Assembly (NCBI RefSeq): GCF_900198195.1
Contig: NZ_LT899436.1
Span: forward strand, 992,001-1,056,000
Source: Tenacibaculum jejuense
Lineage (GTDB): Bacteria; Bacteroidota; Bacteroidia; Flavobacteriales; Flavobacteriaceae
Direction of reading: 5' to 3'
DNA: 64,000 nt
A program made the translations under genes and the position numbers. The notes beneath the pieces were generated by a model. The model saw nothing but the letters and a program-made list of their open reading frames with translations. It made no database searches and was not told where the DNA came from. The stretch's first letter is position 1. Every line of letters begins with the position of its first letter. Positions 42,633-49,187 of this stretch are shown piece after piece.

Positions 42633-43112
42633 TTAGTCAAGATATATAATTCCTTTATAATAATTTATTTTGGCTATTCCTAAGTGACGGTTTTCAGTGC
42701 ATTTTTCAATCATTATATTCCTTCCCTTGGATAAGTCAAGTAAGAAATAGTTTTCATATCCGTTTATTGTAATCTTAACTTTATAATTTTTGTTATTAAG
42801 ATATTGCTTAACTTCTTTTTTTTTGTCTTTGGTTTGGGTTATAATTTTTCCTTCATTTTTATACTCAAAATAAGAAAAATAATATCCTGTTGTCCCAATG
42901 GTTTTGTCAGAGGTTATAATTTCATTGTTAAATATTTTTGATCCATTTAACTCAATTGATATTGAGTCATTTTCAAAACAACTTCCTAAGGAAATAGAAA
43001 AGATATTCTTGTTTTTTAATACTTTGTTTTGAAGGGTGGTTTTACAACTAATTAAAAGCATTAAAATAATAATAGGTGTTATTTTTTCTGTAATCAAAAC
43101 TTTTTTTTTCAA
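42633..43112 (-). CDS. Lipoprotein, about 159 aa
   Basis: The start is uncertain (TTG at 43,110-43,112 or GTG at 43,118 in the attC). Either gives KKKVLITEKITPIIILMLLI and then a lipobox Cys. The body is beta-rich and ends KINYYKGIIYLD, with FSISLGSCFENDSISIELNG and NYKVKITINGYENYFLLDL. No family was recognised. One-gene cassette; the left core differs from its partner by one base. Confidence 0.58.
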   Translation of the reverse strand: MKKKVLITEKITPIIILMLLISCKTTLQNKVLKNKNIFSISLGSCFENDSISIELNGSKIFNNEIITSDKTIGTTGYYFSYFEYKNEGKIITQTKDKKKEVKQYLNNKNYKVKITINGYENYFLLDLSKGRNIMIEKCTENRHLGIAKINYYKGIIYLD

Positions 43113-43117
43113 ATGCA

Positions 43118-43249
43118 CTACAACGGTAAAGTGTATGATTTCGTTGCGTGTTTAGGCACTAAAGTTAGCAAATAATCACGGATAGAAAATTCCAGCGGAA
43201 TTTTCGGAAGTAAGCCTTTACTAGCAATGAATTATACACAATGTTAGCT
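43118..43249 (-). repeat. attC-like site, class E
   Basis: Inner hairpin GAAAATTCCAGCGGAATTTTC. Left core CTACAAC against GTTGTGG at 42,619 (one mismatch). Right core GTTAGCTGTA pairs with TACAGCTAAC ending at 44,144. Confidence 0.88.
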
Positions 43250-43263
43250 GTAGTTTTTTATTC

Positions 43264-44118
43264 TTAGTGGTGATGACATAAATGGTCTAAAGTAAATAAC
43301 CTTTTTCTAAAATCTTCGGTATCTCTCCACTTTTTAAATGTTATAAGAATTTCTAATTCTCTATTTGTTAATTCAGAAGCTCCAGTTAAGTCAGGGAAAA
43401 TTGTTGAATGATTTATATTCATTGAATTCAAATGGCGCAAAAATAAGTCACGTAAATTTTCAGGAATATCAATTCTATATAAAACTGGTGAAAAACCACC
43501 TAGATTAGAGTCTTCTTTCAAAAACTCCTCAATTGATTTTCCATTAGGTGTTTTGGTAAATTTTCCTTTCTGTGATAGTAACCTAACATTTTCATCTATT
43601 GGGCTATCAATTTCGTAAATAAATTTAGCTTCTGGCTCTTGATTTATCGCAATTTCTTGTAATGCAAATGGGCTAAAAATCCATAATGTTCTTGTTTTTG
43701 AATTTGGTGTAGTTGGATTAAATAGAGCAAAATATAATGCGATGTATGGTGATAAAGTCCAATCCAGAAGAGGCGTATCTAAACCATAGTGCTGTCCTAA
43801 AGCCCACCATTCAGTGTCATTCAAGTTTTTATTTGGGTTTATTCTCTTTCCAATACTATTTTTCTTAAAATTATTTAAGTGAATTTCTAATATCTTATCA
43901 TAACTTAAATCGACACGTAGTCTTGGTTCAATTTTTTCTAGAGAATCTTTATATTTTCTATCAAATGTGGATTCTAATTTCCAAGTTGAATCTCTATGTC
44001 CTCTAAATAGAAACTCTTTATGGTCAATAAAGTTATTTTCTATATTCTCAATAAATTCAAGCCAAGTATTGACTTTAAATTCCGCATAGATATTTGTATC
44101 ATTAATTTTCCAATCCAT
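43264..44118 (-). CDS. FRG domain protein, 284 aa
   Basis: The FRG domain is clear: LFRGHRDSTWKLESTFDRK at 37-55 and WALGQHYGLDTPLLDWTLSP with IALYFAL near 105-130. FRG proteins occur in phage-defence and abortive-infection settings and resemble ADP-ribosyltransferase-fold proteins; the reaction is not settled. It is cytoplasmic with no partner in its cassette. It is adjacent to an Abi-C-like gene, which strengthens a defence reading. Confidence 0.82.
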   Translation of the reverse strand: MDWKINDTNIYAEFKVNTWLEFIENIENNFIDHKEFLFRGHRDSTWKLESTFDRKYKDSLEKIEPRLRVDLSYDKILEIHLNNFKKNSIGKRINPNKNLNDTEWWALGQHYGLDTPLLDWTLSPYIALYFALFNPTTPNSKTRTLWIFSPFALQEIAINQEPEAKFIYEIDSPIDENVRLLSQKGKFTKTPNGKSIEEFLKEDSNLGGFSPVLYRIDIPENLRDLFLRHLNSMNINHSTIFPDLTGASELTNRELEILITFKKWRDTEDFRKRLFTLDHLCHHH

Positions 44119-44137
44119 TTCGGTTTTCTCAAATTAC

Positions 44138-44268
44138 AGCTAACGTTTTGTGTATGGCTTGTTGCGGAATTTTCCGAAGGAAGATTCCGATGAAACACTA
44201 AGGTAGCAAATCTGTAATGAATTTCGTTTAAGAAATTCAGCCGCAATGAGCTATACACTTTGTTAGCT
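44138..44268 (-). repeat. attC-like site, class F
   Basis: Inner hairpin GAATTTCGTTTAAGAAATTC. Left core AGCTAAC pairs with GTTAGCT at 43,243; right core GTTAGCTGC pairs with GCAGCTAAC ending at 45,091. Confidence 0.88.
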
Positions 44269-45051
44269 GCTGCTCTTTTTCTTTTTTAATTGTTCTAGAC
44301 TTAAATAAAACACAGCCAATTCGCTTGATGCGGAAACAGCAAGTTTTACATAAATTCCGTCTAATGATTTGAATTCAGGTAAATGTCCGTGTCCAGTTCC
44401 GTAAGAATTTCGCAATTCGGTTATTCCGTGGGTAATGGTTGAAAATCCACCTAAAATTTTTGCGATTGAAGATTTAGCTAATTCAATGTTCTCAACCTCA
44501 AATGGCATTAAATCAATTTGCTTATTGGTTTCTTTAACCAATTTTGCAACATCCCAATCTTTATTAATTTCTATTCTTGCCTCATTTAAAATGTGTTTAC
44601 AACAAGTCTCGATTAACTCCTTTGAAATACCTAAGGCTAAATGAGGATTACTTTCGATTGATTTGTTCATAAGCTTTATTTGCTTATTCACATATTCTTG
44701 AGTGAGCAATTCAGTTATTTTTTCCGCTTTCTTGTCATTCTGTTTTTTATGCTCACTTTTTAGGTAAGGTCTCCAACTAATATCTCTTACATAAATTCCG
44801 TCTGCTTGTCCAGCTTCCGTAATTGCCGATTCGATAGCTGAAGTTTCTTTTGCATATTCGTCTATTTTCCGATGTATCTTTAAAGGAACTCTAACAATCA
44901 CCTCGTACATATAAGTTTCAATGTCACTATCCATTCTGAAAAGTGTGTCGATATATATTTGGTCGATTTCGCAGTCATTTAGAAGATTTACAGCTTTTTC
45001 TTCTTCCAATTCCATTAGCCAATCGAAAATATGTCCTTTAAGTTCGCTCAT
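44263..45051 (-). CDS. Abortive-infection C-terminal domain (Abi-C) protein, 262 aa
   Basis: The C-terminal half resembles Abi-C domains: LALGISKELIETCCKHILNE (about 137-156), SSIAKILGGFSTITHGITEL and the RNSYGTGHG motif (about 218-226), then a closing helix AVSASSELAVFYLSLEQL. The N-terminal 130 residues are helical with YMYEVIVRVPLKIHRKIDEY. Family members are linked to phage-induced growth arrest; the mechanism here is unknown. One-gene cassette next to FRG. Confidence 0.75.
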   Translation of the reverse strand: MSELKGHIFDWLMELEEEKAVNLLNDCEIDQIYIDTLFRMDSDIETYMYEVIVRVPLKIHRKIDEYAKETSAIESAITEAGQADGIYVRDISWRPYLKSEHKKQNDKKAEKITELLTQEYVNKQIKLMNKSIESNPHLALGISKELIETCCKHILNEARIEINKDWDVAKLVKETNKQIDLMPFEVENIELAKSSIAKILGGFSTITHGITELRNSYGTGHGHLPEFKSLDGIYVKLAVSASSELAVFYLSLEQLKKKKSSS

Positions 45052-45084
45052 TTATTATTTTCAGCACGATGTTTTTTGAGTTGC

Positions 45085-45152
45085 AGCTAACGTTTCTTGT
45101 ATGTTGCGTTTGCCTGCCGAATGCGGCATATGCAATATACAAATTGTTAGCT
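45085..45152 (-). repeat. attC-like site, short class, near-canonical
   Basis: The 68-bp site runs from AGCTAAC to GTTAGCT, exact complements. The arms CTTGTATGTTGCGTTTGCC and GGCATATGCAATATACAA pair with bulges, and the apical loop is TGCCGAATGC. This is the closest match in size and form to classical attC sites. Confidence 0.9.
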
Positions 45153-45821
45153 TTTAGTGTTTATTTTTCTTAAAGTTAGGGCGTCAGTTTTGATTCCGTT
45201 TACTTCAGTATGGAGTACTCTACAATGCTTATTTGCTGGGTTTTCAACTAATGAAACTTCTTCCAATTCTATTTCAGTAATATTCCTTGTACAAAGTTCT
45301 CCATTATAAAGTTTTCCTTTGATGTGATCACAACTTCCATAGTCCTTTTTGCAGATAGAACAAAAGCTTTGTTTTACAAAACCTCCAGTACTAAAAAAAC
45401 TCATTTTTGGGAATAAAGTTTTTTCATAATTATGCAAGCGTTGTAAATAGTGTTCTAAATTATCACTTTCAAATGGATAGTTTCGAATTACCGTTCCTAA
45501 ATGCACTTGACAATCGACTAAGATATCCCAAGCAATTGCCATTTTGTCTTCTTTTAGGGATACAAGCATTTTTAATTCACTTTGAATTATCATTGCTAAA
45601 CGTTCAAAACAGTATATTAAATTCGCATCATTTCCATTATTTTTCGTTGCTAATTCTTTTCTTTGAATTGATAGATTGTCTATATATTCTTGTAAATCTT
45701 CTATTTCTTTTTTTTGAAGTTCAATTCCAACTGTAAAAATTGCTATTTTTTGAGCTTTATCTACGACCTCATTGAAGTCATGAATTAGTTCATTGGGATT
45801 GATTAAATATATTTTTGTCAT
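45147..45821 (-). CDS. Hypothetical protein with Cys/His cluster, 224 aa
   Basis: The first 130 residues are helical (KAQKIAIFTVGIELQKKEIE, QSELKMLVSLKEDKMAIAWD). A cluster C154, C157, C164, H166 and C177 (FCSICKKDYGSCDHIKG, YNGELC) suggests a zinc site. After it comes ITEIELEEVSLVENPANKH, a motif seen in phage prohead-protease-like proteins. It overlaps the next upstream gene by 4 bp, so they form a two-gene cassette. Function unknown. Confidence 0.6.
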   Translation of the reverse strand: MTKIYLINPNELIHDFNEVVDKAQKIAIFTVGIELQKKEIEDLQEYIDNLSIQRKELATKNNGNDANLIYCFERLAMIIQSELKMLVSLKEDKMAIAWDILVDCQVHLGTVIRNYPFESDNLEHYLQRLHNYEKTLFPKMSFFSTGGFVKQSFCSICKKDYGSCDHIKGKLYNGELCTRNITEIELEEVSLVENPANKHCRVLHTEVNGIKTDALTLRKINTKS

Positions 45822-46321
45822 TTAAGTGATTTAATAACATTTGTTAAATCCTTGATCCCTTCAGAATCGCCTTCATAAGATATTTTTTTTACTGTTTTCT
45901 TTTTATTCGTTTCCACATAAATATCAAGTTTAACAGTTTTCTTACCTATTGTTCCTTTGAATAAATCTTTACAATACTCAGAGGCAAGGTTTATTGCTAT
46001 AGCAACCAAATGTTGATTTTCTGACAGCATTGATAGGCTTATGAAAAGTGCTGGAGCAAAAAAATCTGCGCTTTTCCTACTCCGATATACTGAGGAATCA
46101 GAATCTAATTCACTTGATGAGAGTTCGTTTAGCTTAAATACTTTTTTAAAGTCAGTTGTTGAATCGGTAAAAACAAAATCATTTTTGTCATTTACTTCGG
46201 ATATATTTTCAGGAATAAAAGTTAAAGAGTCAGGAATCTCAATATTCAATTCATTAAGTTTATCTATTAAGTTTGATTCTTCTATTTTATAATTCATCTT
46301 TTGTATTTCGTTTTTTTGCAT
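45818..46321 (-). CDS. Hypothetical partner protein, 167 aa
   Basis: A soluble acidic protein with a Ser-rich middle (FKLNELSSSELDSDSSVYRS, about 66-85), then a helix ADFFAPALFISLSMLSENQH and a C-terminal beta part with KTVKLDIYVETNKKKTVKKI. No family was recognised. It is the first gene of a two-gene cassette and overlaps the Cys/His-cluster gene by 4 bp (ATGA), so the two products are probably made together and may interact. Confidence 0.58.
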   Translation of the reverse strand: MQKNEIQKMNYKIEESNLIDKLNELNIEIPDSLTFIPENISEVNDKNDFVFTDSTTDFKKVFKLNELSSSELDSDSSVYRSRKSADFFAPALFISLSMLSENQHLVAIAINLASEYCKDLFKGTIGKKTVKLDIYVETNKKKTVKKISYEGDSEGIKDLTNVIKSLK

Positions 46322-46324
46322 TAA

Positions 46325-46523
46325 AGCTAACGGCTTCGGCTATGATTAGTACGGGAATAAATAAGCGATTAATTACCGATTAAGCACTTAGCCAAAACTT
46401 TTTATTTTGTTTTAATTTTTCAATTTTCAAAGCCAAATCAAAAAGATTTGGCGGACATTATAAAAATACACTAAACTTTGGATTAAACACTAAAACCCGT
46501 ATTAATTATAGCCCTTGTTGCCA
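46325..46523 (-). repeat. attC-like site, class D (long)
   Basis: A 199-bp site; GGCTATGATTAGTACGGG pairs with CCCGTATTAATTATAGCC, with an inner AT-rich stem. Left core AGCTAAC pairs with GTTAGCT at 45,146; right core GTTGCCAGTA pairs with TACTGGCAAC ending at 47,056. Confidence 0.85.
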
Positions 46524-46529
46524 GTAGTT

Positions 46530-47036
46530 TTATTCAATTACTTTTTTATAAATCAAGATATAGTCTTTCTCATATTCGATTTTCATTTCGGTTAGAGTTA
46601 ATTCAATAATCTTGTCAGAAGAAGCATCGAGGAAATTACCGTTTTCATCTTTTCGCCATTTTTTATTAGGCATAAATTTTTCGGTTTGAATTATTAGTTT
46701 TCCTTGTCTCGAATCTTTAGGGATAACCATTTGATACTCTATTTCACTTTCCGAAATTATTTTCCAATTTCCACTATCAGTATTTTCTTTGGTAAACTTT
46801 TTTAGGTAAGTTCCGTCTGAATTCAAGGTAATATCTGGTCCACTTGCAACTATTTTCATCTTTTCTCCGTTTGGATAAGTTCGATAAACGTATTTTACTT
46901 CTTGGTTATGTTTATCAATAGTTTTTGTGAAATTCCATTTTCCAACTATATTTTTTTCTGTTAGTTCATTTTTTTGTCCAAATAATGTAGTGCAAAAAAG
47001 TAAAAAAAGTACTGGGAGTTTTATTTTGATTTTCAT
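46530..47036 (-). CDS. Secreted lipocalin-like protein, 168 aa
   Basis: A signal peptide (MKIKIKLPVLFLLFCTTLFG) is followed by NIVGKWNFTKTIDKHNQEVK, DITLNSDGTYLKKFTKENTD, SGNWKIISESEIEYQMVI and IELTLTEMKIEYEKDYILIY. The GKW...DGTY...GNW pattern is typical of lipocalin-like proteins of Bacteroidota. A cell-envelope role is likely, with unknown ligand. One-gene cassette. Confidence 0.68.
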   Translation of the reverse strand: MKIKIKLPVLFLLFCTTLFGQKNELTEKNIVGKWNFTKTIDKHNQEVKYVYRTYPNGEKMKIVASGPDITLNSDGTYLKKFTKENTDSGNWKIISESEIEYQMVIPKDSRQGKLIIQTEKFMPNKKWRKDENGNFLDASSDKIIELTLTEMKIEYEKDYILIYKKVIE

Positions 47037-47049
47037 TTTTTTAAATTAC

Positions 47050-47101
47050 TGGCAACGTTTTGGCTAAGCTGCGTTTTAATGCAGTTTAGGTTTTGTTGGC
47101 A
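47050..47101 (-). repeat. attC-like site, short class
   Basis: A 52-bp hairpin: CTAAGCTGC, loop GTTTTAAT, GCAGTTTAG. Left core TGGCAAC pairs with GTTGCCA at 46,517; right core GTTGGCAGTA pairs with TACTGCCAAC ending at 47,652. Relics of the same body lie at 15,120 and 15,688. Confidence 0.88.
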
Positions 47102-47625
47102 GTAGTTTTTCTTTCTTTCCATTCCGATTTCAATATAGACATAATCAATTTATCGTGAAATCCATTATCTCGGAAAGATGCTTCTCTTAATCGTCCTTCA
47201 ATTTTAAATCCAGACTTTTCATATGCTTTCAATCCGCCAATATTAGGTTCAGATACTGTTAGCATTATTCTGTTTAATTTTTTGTCTACAAATCCTATTT
47301 TCAAAATCTGTTCAGTAACTTTTGTTCCGATTCCCTTTCCCCATAATTTCTTTTCACCAATGAAAATATAATACTCACCAGATTTATTTGTCTCTGAAAT
47401 ATCACAAATACCAGCATATCCAATTAATTCATTAGTTGATTCTAAAAATATACCCAGGGTAATATCTTTTTCATTTTTAAGTAATTCTGAATACCAATTT
47501 TCAATTTCCTTTTCGGTATTGATTTTTCTAAATAGTGACAAAGAATATTTAATTACATCATCATCATTAATCCAGTCATAGAATGGAAAAATGTCTTTCT
47601 TTGATAATGTTTTTAATGTAATCAT
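47086..47625 (-). CDS. GNAT family acetyltransferase, 179 aa
   Basis: From ATG at 47,623-47,625 the protein starts MITLKTLSKKDIFPFYDWIN, the RimJ/RimL-like GNAT pattern. It has YIFIGEKKLWGKGIGTKVTE with the acetyl-CoA loop (about residues 87-106), and the C-terminal LNRIMLTVSEPNIGGLKAYE and KSGFKIEGRLREA. It transfers acetyl to a protein or small-molecule amine; the substrate is unknown. The TTG at 47,640 is a weaker start. One-gene cassette; the stop lies within the attC. Confidence 0.82.
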   Translation of the reverse strand: MITLKTLSKKDIFPFYDWINDDDVIKYSLSLFRKINTEKEIENWYSELLKNEKDITLGIFLESTNELIGYAGICDISETNKSGEYYIFIGEKKLWGKGIGTKVTEQILKIGFVDKKLNRIMLTVSEPNIGGLKAYEKSGFKIEGRLREASFRDNGFHDKLIMSILKSEWKERKTTANKT

Positions 47626-47645
47626 CTTTATTTTTTTCAAATTAC

Positions 47646-47775
47646 TGCCAACGGTTGGGCTATGAGTAGTTGCGTGGTTTAGTACTTAACTTTGCAAGTA
47701 CACACCAAACTGAAAATCCGCGAGGATTTTCAGAAGTAGGCATGAACAAGCAATTACTTATAGCCATTGTTGTGC
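47646..47775 (-). repeat. attC-like site, class E
   Basis: Inner hairpin GAAAATCCGCGAGGATTTTC. Left core TGCCAAC pairs with GTTGGCA at 47,095; right core GTTGTGCTT pairs with AAGCACAAC ending at 48,326. Confidence 0.88.
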
Positions 47776-47784
47776 TTTCGTTTT

Positions 47785-48285
47785 TTATGTTATCAGTGCT
47801 TTATCACCTCTAGTTCCTTTTTTTACTCGTTCTGAATAACCAGCAAAAAAGAAAGGAATGTTGTCTTCGTTCCCGTTTTCAATTCTTTGTTTTACCTTTT
47901 CAAATGCCAGTATCGAAATTTCAAAATTGGGTTGTCCAGTAACCAAAATAGGTTGGTTTAATTGGTCATACCAATAATATTTTCCACCGTAATTTCTTCT
48001 TGCTACTTCGAAAATGTATGAACCCGCTTGAGCAATTATGTCCTCTAACATTCCTGAATCCATATCATCCTTATTTTCTGAAAATAGACTCAAAATTTCA
48101 TCATCTAAAACAGTCAGACTCGATTCGCTATAATCCAATCCATTGTCGAGTCGTTCGTTAAAGCTAGAAATTAATCTTTCCGCATTATTTGTAGATTTCT
48201 CAATAAATTCCTTTTGAGCTTCGTCAATCGGATTTTCATTATTTTTTTCATTAGACTTTTTCTTAAAGAAGTCAAATATTCCCAT
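47785..48285 (-). CDS. Hypothetical protein, first cassette, 166 aa
   Basis: An acidic soluble protein starting MGIFDFFKKKSNEKNNENPI. The centre LLYS-free helix region NNAERLISSFNERLDNGLDY is followed by ARRNYGGKYYWYDQLNQPIL and ISILAFEKVKQRIENGNEDN. The MGIFDFFKKK opening is shared by unrelated cytoplasmic bacterial proteins and gives no function. It occupies the most proximal cassette, so by integron logic it would be the most recent insertion and the one nearest any array promoter. Confidence 0.58.
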   Translation of the reverse strand: MGIFDFFKKKSNEKNNENPIDEAQKEFIEKSTNNAERLISSFNERLDNGLDYSESSLTVLDDEILSLFSENKDDMDSGMLEDIIAQAGSYIFEVARRNYGGKYYWYDQLNQPILVTGQPNFEISILAFEKVKQRIENGNEDNIPFFFAGYSERVKKGTRGDKALIT

Positions 48286-48319
48286 AGTTATTAATTTTTT
48301 ATCTGTCGGTGTAAATGAA

Positions 48320-48361
48320 GCACAACGTTGGTATATACTTAAATGCAGTATATCTGCATTT
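48320..48361 (-). other. Proximal edge of the array; candidate attI or truncated attC
   Basis: GCACAAC at 48,320-48,326 pairs with GTTGTGC at 47,769, so one cassette edge is intact here. On the other side there is no matching GTT half-site. Instead GGTATATAC and the palindrome AAATGCAG-TATAT-CTGCATTT (48,341-48,361) follow. This could be a primary insertion site (attI-like), a truncated attC or a terminator of the nitroreductase operon. Confidence 0.5.
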
Positions 48362-48449
48362 ATCTTTTTTTATATTAAGTTCTTGTTTCAGAGTTAGTAA
48401 TGTTCTGTTTTTGAAGTGAAATTCACTTTTGTTTTTGCAAAAGTAGTTT

Positions 48450-49181
48450 TTAAATTTCTTTATAAACTTCTTCAAACGGAATTCTAAATCGTTTTCCATA
48501 AACACCTTCTGGCTTTCGTATACCACAAGAAATAATCATGTTGATTTCCGCACCTAAAGGTAAGCCTAAAACTTTTTTAACACGCCAAGTGTCAGATCCT
48601 TCCATTGGACATGTATCATACCCTTCGCCAGCCATACTCAACATAAAAGTTTGAGCTGCTAACCCAGCACTTTTATGTGCTACTAAACGCATGTCTTTAC
48701 TTCTCACTTCACGATAAATAGGTTTGAATAATCCTGTTATTAAAACTGTTAAATATTTAAAAAAACCAAAAATCCCTAAAAAATCATTGTATACAAATGG
48801 AATTAGTTTTTTATAATAGTTCTTCGCAAATTTTTCTCTACTAGATTGTTTCGTTTTTGGTTTAGGAGGATAAACTTTATCTAAATATTCTAAATTTGCT
48901 TTTGCTCTTTTTCTCCATAAATCTTTGCGTACCGTAACAATAACAAGTTGTTGAGCTGTTTTAGCGGCATTCTGATTAAAACATAAAGGAATAATTTTAT
49001 CAATCACAGATTGAGATGTAATGTGATAAAATTCCCATAGCTGCATGTTACTGCTATTTGGAGCTAAAGTTGCTTGTTCGATACATTTTTTTACAGTTGA
49101 AGCTTTAATTTTTTGTTCGCTATCGTATACACGAACAGATCTTCTATATTCTATAGCTTGTTGAACAGTTTTTTGATTCAT
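48450..49181 (-). CDS. Nitroreductase family protein, 243 aa
   Basis: The FMN-dependent nitroreductase fold is shown by the N-terminal VQQAIEYRRSVRVYDSEQKI, TLAPNSSNMQLWEFYHI and the C-terminal SMAGEGYDTCPMEGSDTWRV, with LPLGAEINMIISCGIRKPEG. Such enzymes use NAD(P)H to reduce nitro groups, quinones or other acceptors. It is the last gene of a minus-strand operon with an aldehyde dehydrogenase (6 bp away) and an AlkB-like monooxygenase. It lies just outside the array. Confidence 0.85.
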   Translation of the reverse strand: MNQKTVQQAIEYRRSVRVYDSEQKIKASTVKKCIEQATLAPNSSNMQLWEFYHITSQSVIDKIIPLCFNQNAAKTAQQLVIVTVRKDLWRKRAKANLEYLDKVYPPKPKTKQSSREKFAKNYYKKLIPFVYNDFLGIFGFFKYLTVLITGLFKPIYREVRSKDMRLVAHKSAGLAAQTFMLSMAGEGYDTCPMEGSDTWRVKKVLGLPLGAEINMIISCGIRKPEGVYGKRFRIPFEEVYKEI

Positions 49182-49187
49182 AATTTA

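Larger units (their letters stand above)
20149..48326 (-). mobile_element. Integron-like gene-cassette array (no integrase seen)
   Basis: About 34 units, nearly all with one minus-strand gene, are separated by imperfect inverted repeats. Read on the minus strand, each unit starts with G^TTRNNNN close to the start codon and ends, after the stop codon, with the complementary NNNNYAAC and then the repeat body. Class A (15 sites, about 130 bp) has arms AACGTTTTGTGTATTG / CAATTAACCATACATTTTGTT and a 90-bp centre with its own small hairpin AAAAGT-ACTTTT. Other bodies share the outer arms but differ inside. These are the properties of integron attC sites and cassettes. No tyrosine recombinase gene lies in the window. 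Relic sites continue down to about 14.1 kb. Confidence 0.85.

Noticed and set aside
25330..47775. CRISPR array, because of regular repeats
   Set aside because: Repeats are 50-200 bp and imperfectly palindromic, and the intervals are gene-sized (225-1,400 bp), not uniform 30-40 bp spacers. No cas genes are present.
20149..48326. Tandem insertion sequences or transposons
   Set aside because: No transposase frame was found, repeats are inverted hairpins between genes and not terminal repeats of a unit with direct target duplications, and unit ends are cassette-specific.
48299..48526. 75-aa minus frame at the array edge
   Set aside because: It overlaps the nitroreductase C-terminus in another frame and has no recognisable features.
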